Notes under the pieces: generated by a model
The model's input: only the letters and a program-made list of their open reading frames with translations
What the model was told of the DNA's origin: nothing
The model's database searches: none
Source: Lactobacillus paragasseri
Lineage (GTDB): Bacteria > Bacillota > Bacilli > Lactobacillales > Lactobacillaceae
Assembly: GCF_003584685.1 (NCBI RefSeq)
Contig: NZ_AP018549.1
Coordinates: 1,426,001-1,490,000 of the forward strand
Reading direction: 5' to 3'
DNA: 64,000 nucleotides
Position numbers and translations under genes: made by a program
In this document: one piece after another, positions 37,531 through 46,035 of the stretch
Numbering within the stretch: the stretch's first letter is position 1
Layout: each line of letters starts with the position of its first letter

Positions 37531-38034
37531 TTAATAACCAAACTTGCCTTTAAACTTATCCCAGTAACCAATTTGCTTATCAGGAAGAAGTGCAAAGTGG
37601 ATCTTATATCCCTTATCGGCGATTGCTTCAAAAGCATCTCCTTCTTCTTGAGTAAATGATTGGTTATCACCTAATTTAATAGCACCGGGACGGTCGTTAC
37701 CTGGTCCAACAATCACTTCATTTACATCACTCGGCTTAAATCCCCAATCAACTAAAATAGTTTTCATATCAAGTGGGTTTTTAGTAATTAAAAAGTAACG
37801 AGTGTTTGAAGCTAAAACTTTGTCTTGTACTTTCTTAAAGTGATCCATTGTCCAAACAAAGCACTTCTTACCTTGACCTTCAGCTGCTGATTTATAAGCT
37901 TCTTTCAAGATTGGATTATCGTGGGCTTTATCATTTACAGCAATAATTCCATCACATGGAACTTCCTTTGCCCAACGAGTAGTGATTAATCCATGAATCA
38001 TACGGTCATCAATTCTAACAAGTGATACAGTCAT
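37531..38034 (-). CDS. PTS mannose/fructose/sorbose family IIB component
   Basis: A 167-residue IIB with phosphorylated histidine H14 in VRIDDRMIHGLI. It takes phosphate from IIA and passes it to the incoming sugar. It is a separate protein, not fused to IIA as in E. coli ManX. LevE-like by position. Confidence 0.95.
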   Translation of the reverse strand: MTVSLVRIDDRMIHGLITTRWAKEVPCDGIIAVNDKAHDNPILKEAYKSAAEGQGKKCFVWTMDHFKKVQDKVLASNTRYFLITKNPLDMKTILVDWGFKPSDVNEVIVGPGNDRPGAIKLGDNQSFTQEEGDAFEAIADKGYKIHFALLPDKQIGYWDKFKGKFGY

Positions 38035-38046
38035 TTTTATTTCCTC

Positions 38047-38490
38047 CTAAATATCGTCATCATCATCTGAACTATTATCTGATGTGATTTCATATTGCTT
38101 TAATGCTTGTCTAGCTTCATCTAAAGCATTTTTAGCAATATCTTCTTTACTCATTGCGTCTAAAGAAACAGTTGCAGTTAAAGCCATAGTGAAGTTCATT
38201 CCACCCAAAACAACACTTTTATCCATTAATCCTTTTTCAGAAAAAACACTTAAAAATGTTGTTAACGGACTTCCACCAATAATGTCAGCTAAAACTATAA
38301 ATTCATCTTCTGAATCAAAGTTTTGTTTATCGAAAAAGTCATTAACCTTTTTCTTAAAATCATCAGCTGACTCTCCGTTATATAGACACAAAGTATGGAC
38401 TCTGTTAATTGCGTCTCCAGCAAACATATCTAATGAAGTTTTAAGACCTTCAGCGAATTTACCATGAGAAACTAAAATTAGATTTTTCAC
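38047..38490 (-). CDS. PTS mannose/fructose/sorbose family IIA component
   Basis: A 147-residue IIA with phospho-histidine H9 in LILVSHGKFAEGL and the conserved ADIIGGSPLTTF. It accepts phosphate from HPr. The start is GTG, with GAAGGGG ideally placed upstream. It ends in an acidic tail (SSDDDDDI) like the IIC protein. First gene of the operon, divergent from the signalling genes. LevD-like by position. Confidence 0.95.
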   Translation of the reverse strand: MKNLILVSHGKFAEGLKTSLDMFAGDAINRVHTLCLYNGESADDFKKKVNDFFDKQNFDSEDEFIVLADIIGGSPLTTFLSVFSEKGLMDKSVVLGGMNFTMALTATVSLDAMSKEDIAKNALDEARQALKQYEITSDNSSDDDDDI

Positions 38491-38531
38491 TTTTGCACCC
38501 CTTCTCTTGATTACAGGTATAATTTATCATT

Positions 38532-38547
38532 ATGAAAGCGTATGCAT
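38532..38547. promoter_or_regulatory. cre site 1 (CcpA) in the divergent PTS/signalling region
   Basis: ATGAAAGCGTATGCAT matches the cre consensus WTGNNARCGNWWWCAW at all but one position. It lies ~45 bp upstream of the IIA gene, in the spacer of a possible promoter starting at TTGGCA (minus strand). Confidence 0.75.
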
Positions 38548-38556
38548 AAGTGCCAA

Positions 38557-38572
38557 ATGTAATCGTTTTCTA
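38557..38572. promoter_or_regulatory. Possible second cre site
   Basis: ATGTAATCGTTTTCTA matches the cre consensus at 12 of 14 defined positions, 25 bp from site 1. Weaker than site 1. Confidence 0.4.
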
Positions 38573-38583
38573 GCTAGGTAATA

Positions 38584-38595
38584 TGACATTTGTCA
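38584..38595. promoter_or_regulatory. Inverted repeat, candidate response-regulator site
   Basis: TGACA-TT-TGTCA is a perfect inverted repeat in the middle of the 193-bp divergent gap, overlapping repeated ACATTT units. It is a plausible site for the NarL-type regulator encoded nearby; inference only. Confidence 0.4.
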
Positions 38596-38683
38596 CATTT
38601 TTTCAACTTAACTTATTTTTAAAATTTTTATAAAATAAGCATGATACAACATATGTAATAAAATATGGCTTAAAAGGATTAAA

Positions 38684-39646
38684 ATGAAGAAATTATATGG
38701 AATAAGTAAAGTAATCTTTCCACTACTAATCATCGGATTGATTATCTACCTCTTTTACGCGCAGCCATTTGGTCATAGACCAATTAAATTTGGTAGCACG
38801 TATATGACAATGAATAACGATTTTTATCAAACTTTAAATGAACCGATTGCAAATGAAATAGATGATCATAACGACATCCTTTACAGTCGAAATCCAGAAC
38901 TGAGCGTTAACAATCAAGTTAATGAAATAAATAATTTCATCAAAAACGAAGTTAAGGTTATTTTTATTAATCCCGTCGATGGAACATCTACTAAGCTAAT
39001 TAGAGCATTAAAAAAAGCCCACCAAGCGGGCATTAAAATTATTGTTGTTGATAGTCAGCTTGAAAATTCAAGTAATTATGTGGACTGTACTATTCGCTCA
39101 AACAACTATCAAGCCGGCGTCCTTTGTGCTAAAGAACTAATGTCAAAGCAAAAAAGCGCTAACATTCTAATCTTGCAGCAGCCAACTGCTATTTCTGTTG
39201 TTGATCGAATCAAGGGATTTGAAAATACAATTAAAAATAATAAAAATTTCCATATTGTAGATAAAATCAATACCACTGGACAATCTGAAAATAGCTATCC
39301 AAAAGTTCAAAAATATCTTAAGCAGGGTAAAAATTTCGATACTATTATGTCTTTGAATGATAAAACTGCCGTTGGTGCTTTAGCAGCAATTAACGCCAAT
39401 AATAAAAGCTCTAAAATAGCTATTTACAGTATTGATGGGTCGGAAAATATTAAAAAAATGCTTAGTACTCAAAATGCTAATGTCAAAGCAACGGTAGCTC
39501 AATCGCCACTCCAAATAGGTAAAGTTGCTATCAAGGTTGCTTATAAACTCATAAACCATCAAAAAGTAAAAAAAGAAATCATTTTACCTGTTAAACTTAT
39601 TACGTCTAAGAATATTAAGAATTTTAACATCACGGGGTGGCAATAA
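38684..39646 (+). CDS. Membrane-anchored type I sugar-binding protein (LevQ-like position)
   Basis: A 320-residue protein: one N-terminal helix (~9-26) without lipobox cysteine, then a ribose-binding-type fold (Peripla_BP_4: IKFGSTYMTMNNDFYQ, VKVIFINPVDGTS, IYSIDGSENI). ABC uptake genes are absent, so it probably presents a sugar to the sensor kinase encoded next, as LevQ is thought to do in S. mutans. First gene of a four-gene operon; AAAGGA precedes the ATG. Confidence 0.88.
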   Translation: MKKLYGISKVIFPLLIIGLIIYLFYAQPFGHRPIKFGSTYMTMNNDFYQTLNEPIANEIDDHNDILYSRNPELSVNNQVNEINNFIKNEVKVIFINPVDGTSTKLIRALKKAHQAGIKIIVVDSQLENSSNYVDCTIRSNNYQAGVLCAKELMSKQKSANILILQQPTAISVVDRIKGFENTIKNNKNFHIVDKINTTGQSENSYPKVQKYLKQGKNFDTIMSLNDKTAVGALAAINANNKSSKIAIYSIDGSENIKKMLSTQNANVKATVAQSPLQIGKVAIKVAYKLINHQKVKKEIILPVKLITSKNIKNFNITGWQ

Positions 39647-40950
39647 TGAAATTCAAATATTTAGTATCTATGCGCCACTTCATGGTAACTTTAAATTTTA
39701 TTATTATCTCTTTTATCGGTGCACAATTTTTATTAATCACGCAATATATCCTAAATCACCAATTAAGTTCAGAACTCTTAACTACGCTAGCTCGCGTTCC
39801 AGCTTCGCCCATGATTTTATTTAGCGAATGTATTATTTCTTATGGTCTACTAGTACTAGTTATGTATGTTCTCTACCATTACCATTTTTCTACTCAAAAT
39901 ACGCTTTTATTACTGATCCTTGAGTTTATACTTGCTTTTGCAATCTTTTTTGCTGTCAGAATGAATTATAATGGGATCTTTTTATTAGTATTTATTGATT
40001 TATTACTTACTTATCGAAATCTACCAACTATTCAGAATTATTGCTTTTGGGGTATTTCTGGGATTATTTTTCTTCTTTTATTTTCATTTTCAAATTACTC
40101 TCTTTTATGTGTCTTTTTCAAAATGCCTAGTTTAAATACATATCTTAACTTTCTTCCTACACAATCTCGTTCGCTCCTTGTTTTCTTTAACAACTTCCTT
40201 GTTTCCTTAAATCTAATTACCTTTATTTGCATTTGCTTGGGATACGTAATCTATATCTTAAATCGTGCGCATACGGTTCAATCAAAATTACACAGTATGC
40301 AAAAGGCTAATGATGAACTTAAAAGTTATGCAGCAATATCTGAGAAAATTGCCCAGGAACATGAAAGGAAAAGAATTGCTCGTGATATTCATGATACGGT
40401 CGGCCATACTCTAACTGGAGTAGCTGCTGGAATTGATGCTGCGATGGTTTTAATTGATATTGACCCTAAAGCAGCTAAAACTCAATTACAAAAAATTTCA
40501 GTTGCAATTAAGCAAGGTATCAAAGAAGTTCGGGAAGTTTTAAATCAGCTACGCCCAGATGCGTTAAAAAGTTATACATTAGCATCCGCATTAAATAAGA
40601 TGCTAAAAGAATATAGTGATATCTCTCATATCAAAATTAACTTTAACTATGCTTGGGGCGACGCAGATTTTCAAAAGACAACTGAAAATATTATTTTTCG
40701 TGTAATTGAAGAAACAGTTACCAATTCTTTGCGTCATGGTCATGCAACTGAGATTTGGATTGACTGTACTAGTAATGATTCTTTTTATGTTTTATCTATT
40801 CACAATAACGGAAAAAGTGCAGCCAAAATTAAGCCTGGATATGGGATAACCCAAATGAAAGAAAGACTGGCAATTATAAATGGGACAGTTGAGTTTGATG
40901 GTGAAAAAGGTTTTACTACAATTGTAAAGTTTCCTAAGGTAGGTGTTTAA
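39646..40950 (+). CDS. Sensor histidine kinase, NarL/HisKA_3 class (LevS-like position)
   Basis: A 434-residue kinase with about six membrane helices (~12-205), a short coiled linker, HisKA_3 with phospho-accepting H249 in IARDIHDTVGH, and HATPase_c (VIEETVTNSLRHG; YGITQMKERL). Start ATG 39646 overlaps the upstream stop as TAATG with GGGGTGG before it; an upstream GTG 39637 is less likely. The membrane part has no large extracytoplasmic domain, so ligand sensing is probably delegated to the binding proteins. Confidence 0.92.
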   Translation: MKFKYLVSMRHFMVTLNFIIISFIGAQFLLITQYILNHQLSSELLTTLARVPASPMILFSECIISYGLLVLVMYVLYHYHFSTQNTLLLLILEFILAFAIFFAVRMNYNGIFLLVFIDLLLTYRNLPTIQNYCFWGISGIIFLLLFSFSNYSLLCVFFKMPSLNTYLNFLPTQSRSLLVFFNNFLVSLNLITFICICLGYVIYILNRAHTVQSKLHSMQKANDELKSYAAISEKIAQEHERKRIARDIHDTVGHTLTGVAAGIDAAMVLIDIDPKAAKTQLQKISVAIKQGIKEVREVLNQLRPDALKSYTLASALNKMLKEYSDISHIKINFNYAWGDADFQKTTENIIFRVIEETVTNSLRHGHATEIWIDCTSNDSFYVLSIHNNGKSAAKIKPGYGITQMKERLAIINGTVEFDGEKGFTTIVKFPKVGV

Positions 40951-40951
40951 A

Positions 40952-41626
40952 ATGATTAAAATATTAATTGCGGATGACCAACAGCTAATCAGAGATTCAA
41001 TCAAAATTATTCTTGAAAGTAACAAGGACTTTTCTGTAACTGATACAGTCGGTAATGGTAAGGAAGTGCTAGCTAGTATTGAGAAAAATAAACCTGATAT
41101 CATCTTAATGGATGTTAGAATGCCCATTATGGATGGGACAGTTTGCACTAAATACGTTAAAGAAAAATATCCCGATATTAAGGTAATAATTTTAACTACA
41201 TTTGACGATGACGATTTTATTTTCAGCGCTTTAAAATATGGAGCATCTGGATATTTGCTAAAAGGTGGCTCACCTGCGGACTTGTTCACATCAATTCGCA
41301 CAGTTGCTCAAGGTGGTGCAATGATCAATCCCGATATTACAGAAAAAGTTTTTAGATTATTTTCAAAAATGGCCCAATCAAATTATGCTATTTCAGTTAA
41401 CGACAAGGAAACAAAAGACTTTTCAAAAAGTGAATGGTGTGTAATTCAACAAGTTGGATTAGGATTATCAAATAAAGAAATTGCAGCTAAACTATTCCTT
41501 TCTGAAGGAACAGTTAGAAATTATATCTCCAAAATCTTAGAGAAGTTAGATTTGCGTGACAGAACTCAATTAGCAATTTGGGCAGTTCAAACAGGTGTTA
41601 CTAGTGAAAACATTGATCCGAAATAA
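40952..41626 (+). CDS. NarL-family response regulator (LevR-like position)
   Basis: A 224-residue regulator: receiver with phospho-acceptor D54 (LMDVRMP), K in the ILTTFDDDDF/GASGYLLKG region, and C-terminal LuxR-type HTH (GLSNKEIAAKLFLSEGTVRN). ATG 40952 has AAGGTAGG eight bases upstream and starts one base after the kinase stop; a GTG nine bases earlier is less likely. Probable target is the divergent PTS operon. Confidence 0.93.
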   Translation: MIKILIADDQQLIRDSIKIILESNKDFSVTDTVGNGKEVLASIEKNKPDIILMDVRMPIMDGTVCTKYVKEKYPDIKVIILTTFDDDDFIFSALKYGASGYLLKGGSPADLFTSIRTVAQGGAMINPDITEKVFRLFSKMAQSNYAISVNDKETKDFSKSEWCVIQQVGLGLSNKEIAAKLFLSEGTVRNYISKILEKLDLRDRTQLAIWAVQTGVTSENIDPK

Positions 41627-42884
41627 AAAAATACTATGTTGTATGCTCTTCTTATTTATCGCAGTTTCAGGCTTATTTATTTTCTTTAAACTTAAATACA
41701 GCAAACCCACTTTAACTATTGGAGTTTATACAGATAGTAGTTGGGAAGTGCCTAATGGGGATGCAGACCGTGTTACTAAAATAGCAATTAAAAAATTTAA
41801 AGAAAAGTATCCCAATGTTCAAATTAAATATGAAGCTGGAATTCGTAAAAATGATTATAATAATTGGTTAACTGAAAAAATTGTCAGGGGAACTACGCCT
41901 GACGTAATGATGTTACCCGAAGATATTTTCAATTTATTAGCAAGCAATGGAACGCTCAAATCATTGAATAGTTCATTAAAAGATGAAAACATCTCCTCTT
42001 CCACTTTTTATCACAACGTTTTTAAAGCGGGAGAATATCATGGTACTCAATACGCTTTACCTTATGAAACTAATCCTACTCTAATGATTGCTAACAATGA
42101 TTTATTAGATAAAAACGGCTTCTCTAATTTAAACAGCCACCTGTCCCCGACTAAATTTAAGAGTATTTGTCACACTGTTAGCCTTAACAAAAATAACACT
42201 GGAATTACATCAGATTATTCCTGGCAGGATGCTCAATTTGCTTATGGCAATTCAGTTTTTGAAAATTCATCTGTTAATCTTACTTCAAATAAAGCACGAG
42301 CAGGTTTTTCATTAATTGAGGATCTAACCAATGAGAATGGTTATCAATCAGTTAGTTCAAATCAATTTGATCAAGGTACAGTTGCCTTTATGCCACTATC
42401 ACTAGCTAAATATCGCACCTATACCTCTTATCCTTATCACGTGACGCACACTTCATCTTTTAAATGGAAAGTATTTCAAATGCCTTCTATAACTAACGTC
42501 AATGCTACTCCAGCATCAACTGTTTGCTTAGGAATATCTGCCAAAACTGCTCACCCTACTCTTTCTTGGGAATTTATCAAATTAATGTGTACTGATAAAG
42601 AAATACAACAAGAAGTAATAAAAAATAGAATGGGTTCTTCAGTTTTGCCCAAGGTTATCAATAGTTCTTTTACCAAAAAAATTTTTCAAAAAGAACAGAA
42701 AAATACCCTTACTCCTAAAATGCTTAATGCAATTTTAGAAAACATCGTTATTACACCCAAATTTAGAAATTATGACCGTCGATTAGACGAGCTAAACTAT
42801 CTAATTCAAAATGCGTTGAAAAATAATCAATTGAATCTTCAGCTCTTTAATATCCAACATCAAATTAATAAAAACGAATATTAG
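41604..42884 (+). CDS. Membrane-anchored family 1 solute-binding protein (LevT-like position)
   Basis: A solute-binding protein of MalE type (SBP_bac_1): IKKFKEKYPNVQIKYEAG, GTTPDVMMLPEDIF, LPYETNPTLMIANNDLL. The N-terminus has one membrane helix and no proper lipobox. I take GTG 41604 (426 residues; AGG eight bases upstream), overlapping the regulator gene by 23 bp; GTG 41595 is an alternative. It is unrelated in fold class to the first binding protein. No permease or ATPase is nearby, so a sensory role is likely. Confidence 0.88.
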   Translation: MKTLIRNKKILCCMLFLFIAVSGLFIFFKLKYSKPTLTIGVYTDSSWEVPNGDADRVTKIAIKKFKEKYPNVQIKYEAGIRKNDYNNWLTEKIVRGTTPDVMMLPEDIFNLLASNGTLKSLNSSLKDENISSSTFYHNVFKAGEYHGTQYALPYETNPTLMIANNDLLDKNGFSNLNSHLSPTKFKSICHTVSLNKNNTGITSDYSWQDAQFAYGNSVFENSSVNLTSNKARAGFSLIEDLTNENGYQSVSSNQFDQGTVAFMPLSLAKYRTYTSYPYHVTHTSSFKWKVFQMPSITNVNATPASTVCLGISAKTAHPTLSWEFIKLMCTDKEIQQEVIKNRMGSSVLPKVINSSFTKKIFQKEQKNTLTPKMLNAILENIVITPKFRNYDRRLDELNYLIQNALKNNQLNLQLFNIQHQINKNEY

Positions 42885-42885
42885 A

Positions 42886-42926
42886 AATAAAAGATAACTT
42901 CACTTGTGGTTATCTTTTATTTTTTA
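42886..42926 (+). terminator. Terminator of the four-gene signalling operon
   Basis: AAAAGATAAC, 10-nt loop, GTTATCTTTT followed by ATTTTTT, directly after the binding-protein stop codon. Confidence 0.85.
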
Positions 42927-42928
42927 AT

Positions 42929-42957
42929 TTGACAAAGCGTTTTCATAATCCTACGAT
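42929..42957 (+). promoter_or_regulatory. Promoter with overlapping cre for deoC-gntR
   Basis: Consensus -35 TTGACA (42929-42934), 17-bp spacer, TACGAT (42952-42957). A cre-like GACAAAGCGTTTTCAT (42931-42946; 12 of 14 positions) covers the -35 and spacer, so CcpA repression is likely. Confidence 0.65.
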
Positions 42958-42965
42958 ATGTCTGT

Positions 42966-42983
42966 AATATGTAATTACATATT
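42966..42983. promoter_or_regulatory. Perfect 18-bp palindrome, candidate GntR operator
   Basis: AATATGTAATTACATATT reads identically on both strands and lies between the -10 and the deoC ribosome-binding site. The GntR/UTRA gene two genes downstream in the same operon is the obvious candidate binder. Confidence 0.6.
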
Positions 42984-42999
42984 TGAAAGAAGGATAAAA

Positions 43000-43713
43000 A
43001 TGAAATACACTATTGATAACTTTGCTCGCTTAATTGACCATACTAATTTACATGCGGATGCTTCTAACATGGATATGAAAAAACTTTGTAATGAAGCAAA
43101 AAAATATCATTTTAAAATGGTAGCCATTAATCAAGTACAAGCTAAATTTTGCTCAGAACAATTAAAAGGTACTGATATTGATACTGGTGCAGCTATTGCC
43201 TTTCCATTAGGTCAACAGACTATCGCATCTAAAATTTTCGACACGGAAGATGCAATAAAAAATGGCGCCAACGAAATTGACTATGTAATTAATATTACTG
43301 AACTAAAAAATAAGAATTACGCCTATATCAAAGATGAAATGAAGCAAATGGTTGCTCTTTGCCATAAGTATCATGTTCCCTGCAAAGTAATCTTTGAAAA
43401 TTGCTACTTAACTAAAGATGAAATAAAAAAGTTAGCAGAAATTGCTAAAGAAGTTAAACCTGACTTTATTAAAACTTCTACAGGTTTCGGTCCTTCAGGT
43501 GCAAAAGTTGAAGATGTGAAACTAATGAAGTCAATTGTTGGCGAAGATGTAAAAGTTAAAGCAGCGGGTGGAATTAGAAATAGCGATGATTTCCTCGCTA
43601 TGATCCGCGCAGGTGCTGATCGAATTGGATGTAGCGCCGGCGTTAAAATTATCGAAGCTCTAAAACAACGGATGCAAGACGACAATGTAACTACAATTGA
43701 GATTAATAGATAA
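43000..43713 (+). CDS. deoC: Deoxyribose-phosphate aldolase
   Basis: A 237-residue DeoC. The Schiff-base lysine is K158 in IKTSTGFG; K129 in PCKVIFE and the later VKAAGGIR complete the active site. It splits deoxyribose-5-phosphate into glyceraldehyde-3-phosphate and acetaldehyde. I use ATG 43000 because AGAAGGA lies just upstream; a frame starting at 42958 would include the operator. It is directly followed by gntR with no spacing (TAAATG). Confidence 0.96.
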   Translation: MKYTIDNFARLIDHTNLHADASNMDMKKLCNEAKKYHFKMVAINQVQAKFCSEQLKGTDIDTGAAIAFPLGQQTIASKIFDTEDAIKNGANEIDYVINITELKNKNYAYIKDEMKQMVALCHKYHVPCKVIFENCYLTKDEIKKLAEIAKEVKPDFIKTSTGFGPSGAKVEDVKLMKSIVGEDVKVKAAGGIRNSDDFLAMIRAGADRIGCSAGVKIIEALKQRMQDDNVTTIEINR

Positions 43714-44424
43714 ATGACTGAAGCAAAATATAAGAAAATTGAAACTATCCTAAAGCAAAGAATTATTGACCAAACCTACCCTCTTAATAGTTTATTACCT
43801 AAGGAACTGGAGTTAGCACAAGAATTTAAGACAAGTCGTCCAACAATTAATCATGCTATCCATAATCTTGTTCAAGAAGGCTTACTAGAACAGCGCAAGA
43901 GATTAGGTACTATTGTTAGGAGAAATAAAATTCAGCAGGAATTTACTCACCTTATACAAAGCTACAATCAAGAAATGAGTACCAAAGGACTTAAAACAAA
44001 AACAAAAGTACTCTATTTTCAAAAAGTCGTTCCTAACTCAGAGGTACAAACAGAATTTAACATATCTACATCTGATTCCGTATTTAAATTAATTAGATTA
44101 CGATACGTTGATAATCACCCAATTGTTAAAGTAACTACTTATGTCCCCGTTTCACTTGTTCCTGATTTAGAAAAAATCAATTTTTCAACTGCATCTTTAT
44201 ATCTTGAACTTAAGAAAAGAAATTTAGCTGTTACCCATGTTGTAAGAAAACTAGAAGTTAAAAAAGCCTCTTCTGAAATTGCTCAAAAGTTAGCTATTAA
44301 AGAAAATGATCCTGTATTTTGTTTTCGTACTCGCGGATACACAAACAAGGATCAAAAAATAGAATATTCAATTGCTACTTACCGCGGTGATATGAATTCT
44401 TTTATCATCGATCTTAAACGCTAA
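43714..44424 (+). CDS. GntR-family (HutC/UTRA) transcriptional regulator
   Basis: A 236-residue regulator: N-terminal winged helix (~1-68; LELAQEFKTSRPTINHAIHN) and C-terminal UTRA ligand domain (~85-230; DSVFKLIRLRYVDNHPIVK). Co-transcribed with deoC, so it may respond to a sugar phosphate and bind the palindrome at 42966-42983. Deo genes are more often controlled by DeoR or CytR types, so this pairing is of interest. Confidence 0.92.
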   Translation: MTEAKYKKIETILKQRIIDQTYPLNSLLPKELELAQEFKTSRPTINHAIHNLVQEGLLEQRKRLGTIVRRNKIQQEFTHLIQSYNQEMSTKGLKTKTKVLYFQKVVPNSEVQTEFNISTSDSVFKLIRLRYVDNHPIVKVTTYVPVSLVPDLEKINFSTASLYLELKKRNLAVTHVVRKLEVKKASSEIAQKLAIKENDPVFCFRTRGYTNKDQKIEYSIATYRGDMNSFIIDLKR

Positions 44425-44428
44425 ATAA

Positions 44429-44478
44429 CAAAAGGGATTGATTATTCTTGTAATAACAAGATATCAATCCCTTTTTTC
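44429..44478. terminator. Bidirectional terminator, gntR / murC
   Basis: AAAAGGGATTGAT pairs with ATCAATCCCTTTT through an inner CTTG-TAATAA-CAAG stem, with A- and T-runs on both sides. Confidence 0.88.
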
Positions 44479-44495
44479 GACTTTAAAATTTTTAA

Positions 44496-45809
44496 TTAAA
44501 GTAATTTTTCATATGCATCTTCGTACTTAGGAATGTCACCAGCACCCATAAATACAACAACTGCATTTTTATGCTTAGTTAAGTCAGCAATATTATCTAA
44601 ATCAATTACTTCTGAGCCAGGAATATTTTTAACCAAGTCTTCACTTGAAATATCACCACTAGCCTCACGAGCAGAAGCATAAATTGGAGTGACGTAAGCC
44701 TTATCTACATCACGTAAGATCTCTTCAAAATCTTTTTGATATTTCTTAGTTCTTGAGAAAGTATGTGGTTGGAAGACAACAACTAATTCTTTATCTGGGA
44801 ACTTTTGACGAGCGGCTTGGATAGTTGCACGCATTTCTGTTGGATGGTGAGCATAATCATCAATTACCGAAACATCGCCAAAGTCTTTTTCAGCAAATCT
44901 TCTCTTAGCACCCTTGAAAGTGAGCAATCCTTCCTTAATATCTTCCATTGGAACTTTTTCAGTATAAGCAACTGCAATTACAGCAGTAGTATTCAAAATA
45001 CTGTGGTCACCAAATAAATGAATTTCAAAACGTCCAAGATCCTTACCATGGGCTAAAACGTTGAATTTAGAACCAGTAGTAGTCTTTTCAATGTTTACTG
45101 CTTGAAAGTCATCAGTGTCTTTAAAGCCGTAAGTATACTTAGGAATATCAGTCTTTAAGCTTTGAAGACGCTTGTCATCTCCCCAAACAAAGAGAGCTTT
45201 CTTAGTTTGATCAGCAGCACTTTGAAAAGCACTAGTATAGTCGCCTTGATCTTTAAAGTAATCTGGGTGATCAAAATCTATGTTAGTCATAATTTGGTAA
45301 TCTGGATGATATGCCAAGAAGTGACGACGATATTCATCTGCTTCATAAACAAAGAAACGAGAATCGGCAACACCTTTACCTCTTCCGTCCCCAATTAAGT
45401 ATGAAGTAGGTGCTACTTCACCTAATACGTGAGCTAAAAGACTAGTAGTTGATGTTTTTCCGTGAGTACCAGATACCCCAATTGAAGTATGCATTTGTAC
45501 AATTTCTTCAACAGTATCAGGATAGCTTTGCCATTCAACATTCTTATCTAAACAAGCTGCTACTTCTGGATTATCTTGTTTAAAAGCATTTCCCTTAACA
45601 ATTACTTGTTCATCATTACTCTTAATATTTGCTGGGTCAAAATCTTTTACTTCAATACCGGCTTTTTCAAGTGGAACTTGAGTGAAAGTATACTTCTCAA
45701 TATCTGAACCAGCAACGTTATAACCTAAGTCATGTAAAACTAAAGCTAATGAAGCCATGCCAGTTCCTTTAATGCCAATGAACCAAATTTGTTTATTTTT
45801 GTCTAACAT
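44496..45809 (-). CDS. murC: UDP-N-acetylmuramate-L-alanine ligase
   Basis: A 437-residue Mur ligase. N-terminal UDP-binding GIKGTGMASLALVL, ATP loop GVSGTHGKTSTT, central YEADEYRRHFL and IMTNIDFDHPDYF, and C-terminal VIDDYAHHPTEM. It adds the first amino acid of the peptidoglycan stem. It stands alone and is preceded by a 385-bp structured intergenic region. Confidence 0.98.
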   Translation of the reverse strand: MLDKNKQIWFIGIKGTGMASLALVLHDLGYNVAGSDIEKYTFTQVPLEKAGIEVKDFDPANIKSNDEQVIVKGNAFKQDNPEVAACLDKNVEWQSYPDTVEEIVQMHTSIGVSGTHGKTSTTSLLAHVLGEVAPTSYLIGDGRGKGVADSRFFVYEADEYRRHFLAYHPDYQIMTNIDFDHPDYFKDQGDYTSAFQSAADQTKKALFVWGDDKRLQSLKTDIPKYTYGFKDTDDFQAVNIEKTTTGSKFNVLAHGKDLGRFEIHLFGDHSILNTTAVIAVAYTEKVPMEDIKEGLLTFKGAKRRFAEKDFGDVSVIDDYAHHPTEMRATIQAARQKFPDKELVVVFQPHTFSRTKKYQKDFEEILRDVDKAYVTPIYASAREASGDISSEDLVKNIPGSEVIDLDNIADLTKHKNAVVVFMGAGDIPKYEDAYEKLL

Positions 45810-45867
45810 ATTATTAATATCTCCATTGTTTATGCCAAAATATTCGCTTTAATTCTACCATTTTTAA

Positions 45868-46035
45868 CACAAAAAAAGAACATAACACAACGTTATGTTC
45901 TAATTCAGAAAGTAGTAGGCTCATCCATGCTTCCTACTTTCTTTAATTTTGTTAATCTCAACCAAATTAATTATATCGAACCCTAAAAATATTAAGCAAC
46001 TTTGATCATCAATTCGCGCCAAAACCTTTTCTTAC
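45868..46035 (-). ncRNA. Candidate small RNA or attenuated leader upstream of murC
   Basis: On the minus strand three hairpins occur in a row: TTAATTT-G-GTT / AAC-A-AAATTAA, then GAAAGTAG with CTACTTTC around a 17-nt region, then GAACATAAC-GTTGT-GTTATGTTC followed by seven T. A -10-like TATAGT (complement of 46042-46047) lies upstream. No open frame with a ribosome-binding site fits. It could be a ~170-nt sRNA or a leader controlling murC by termination. No known RNA family recognised. Confidence 0.4.
45878..45900 (-). terminator. Intrinsic terminator upstream of murC
   Basis: Perfect 9-bp stem GAACATAAC / GTTATGTTC with a T7 tract only on the minus strand side, 60 bp before the murC start codon. 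It should stop transcripts entering murC from upstream. Confidence 0.7.

Noticed and set aside
38084-38467. 127-codon open frame opposite the PTS IIA gene
   Set aside because: Fully antisense to a gene with clear family motifs; no independent evidence.
38546-38560. Possible sigma-54 promoter (TGGCAC on the minus strand) for the mannose-class PTS operon
   Set aside because: GG and GC of the -24/-12 elements are 7 bases apart instead of 10, and no sigma-54 activator is encoded nearby.
40792-41301. 169-codon minus-strand open frame opposite the kinase/regulator junction
   Set aside because: Covers the conserved receiver domain of the real gene on the other strand; composition is that of a shadow frame.
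45901-45946. Hairpin AGAAAGTAG...CTACTTTCT considered as a plus-strand terminator
   Set aside because: The plus-strand tail is TTTAATTTT and no plus-strand gene ends there; better explained as part of the minus-strand structured element.
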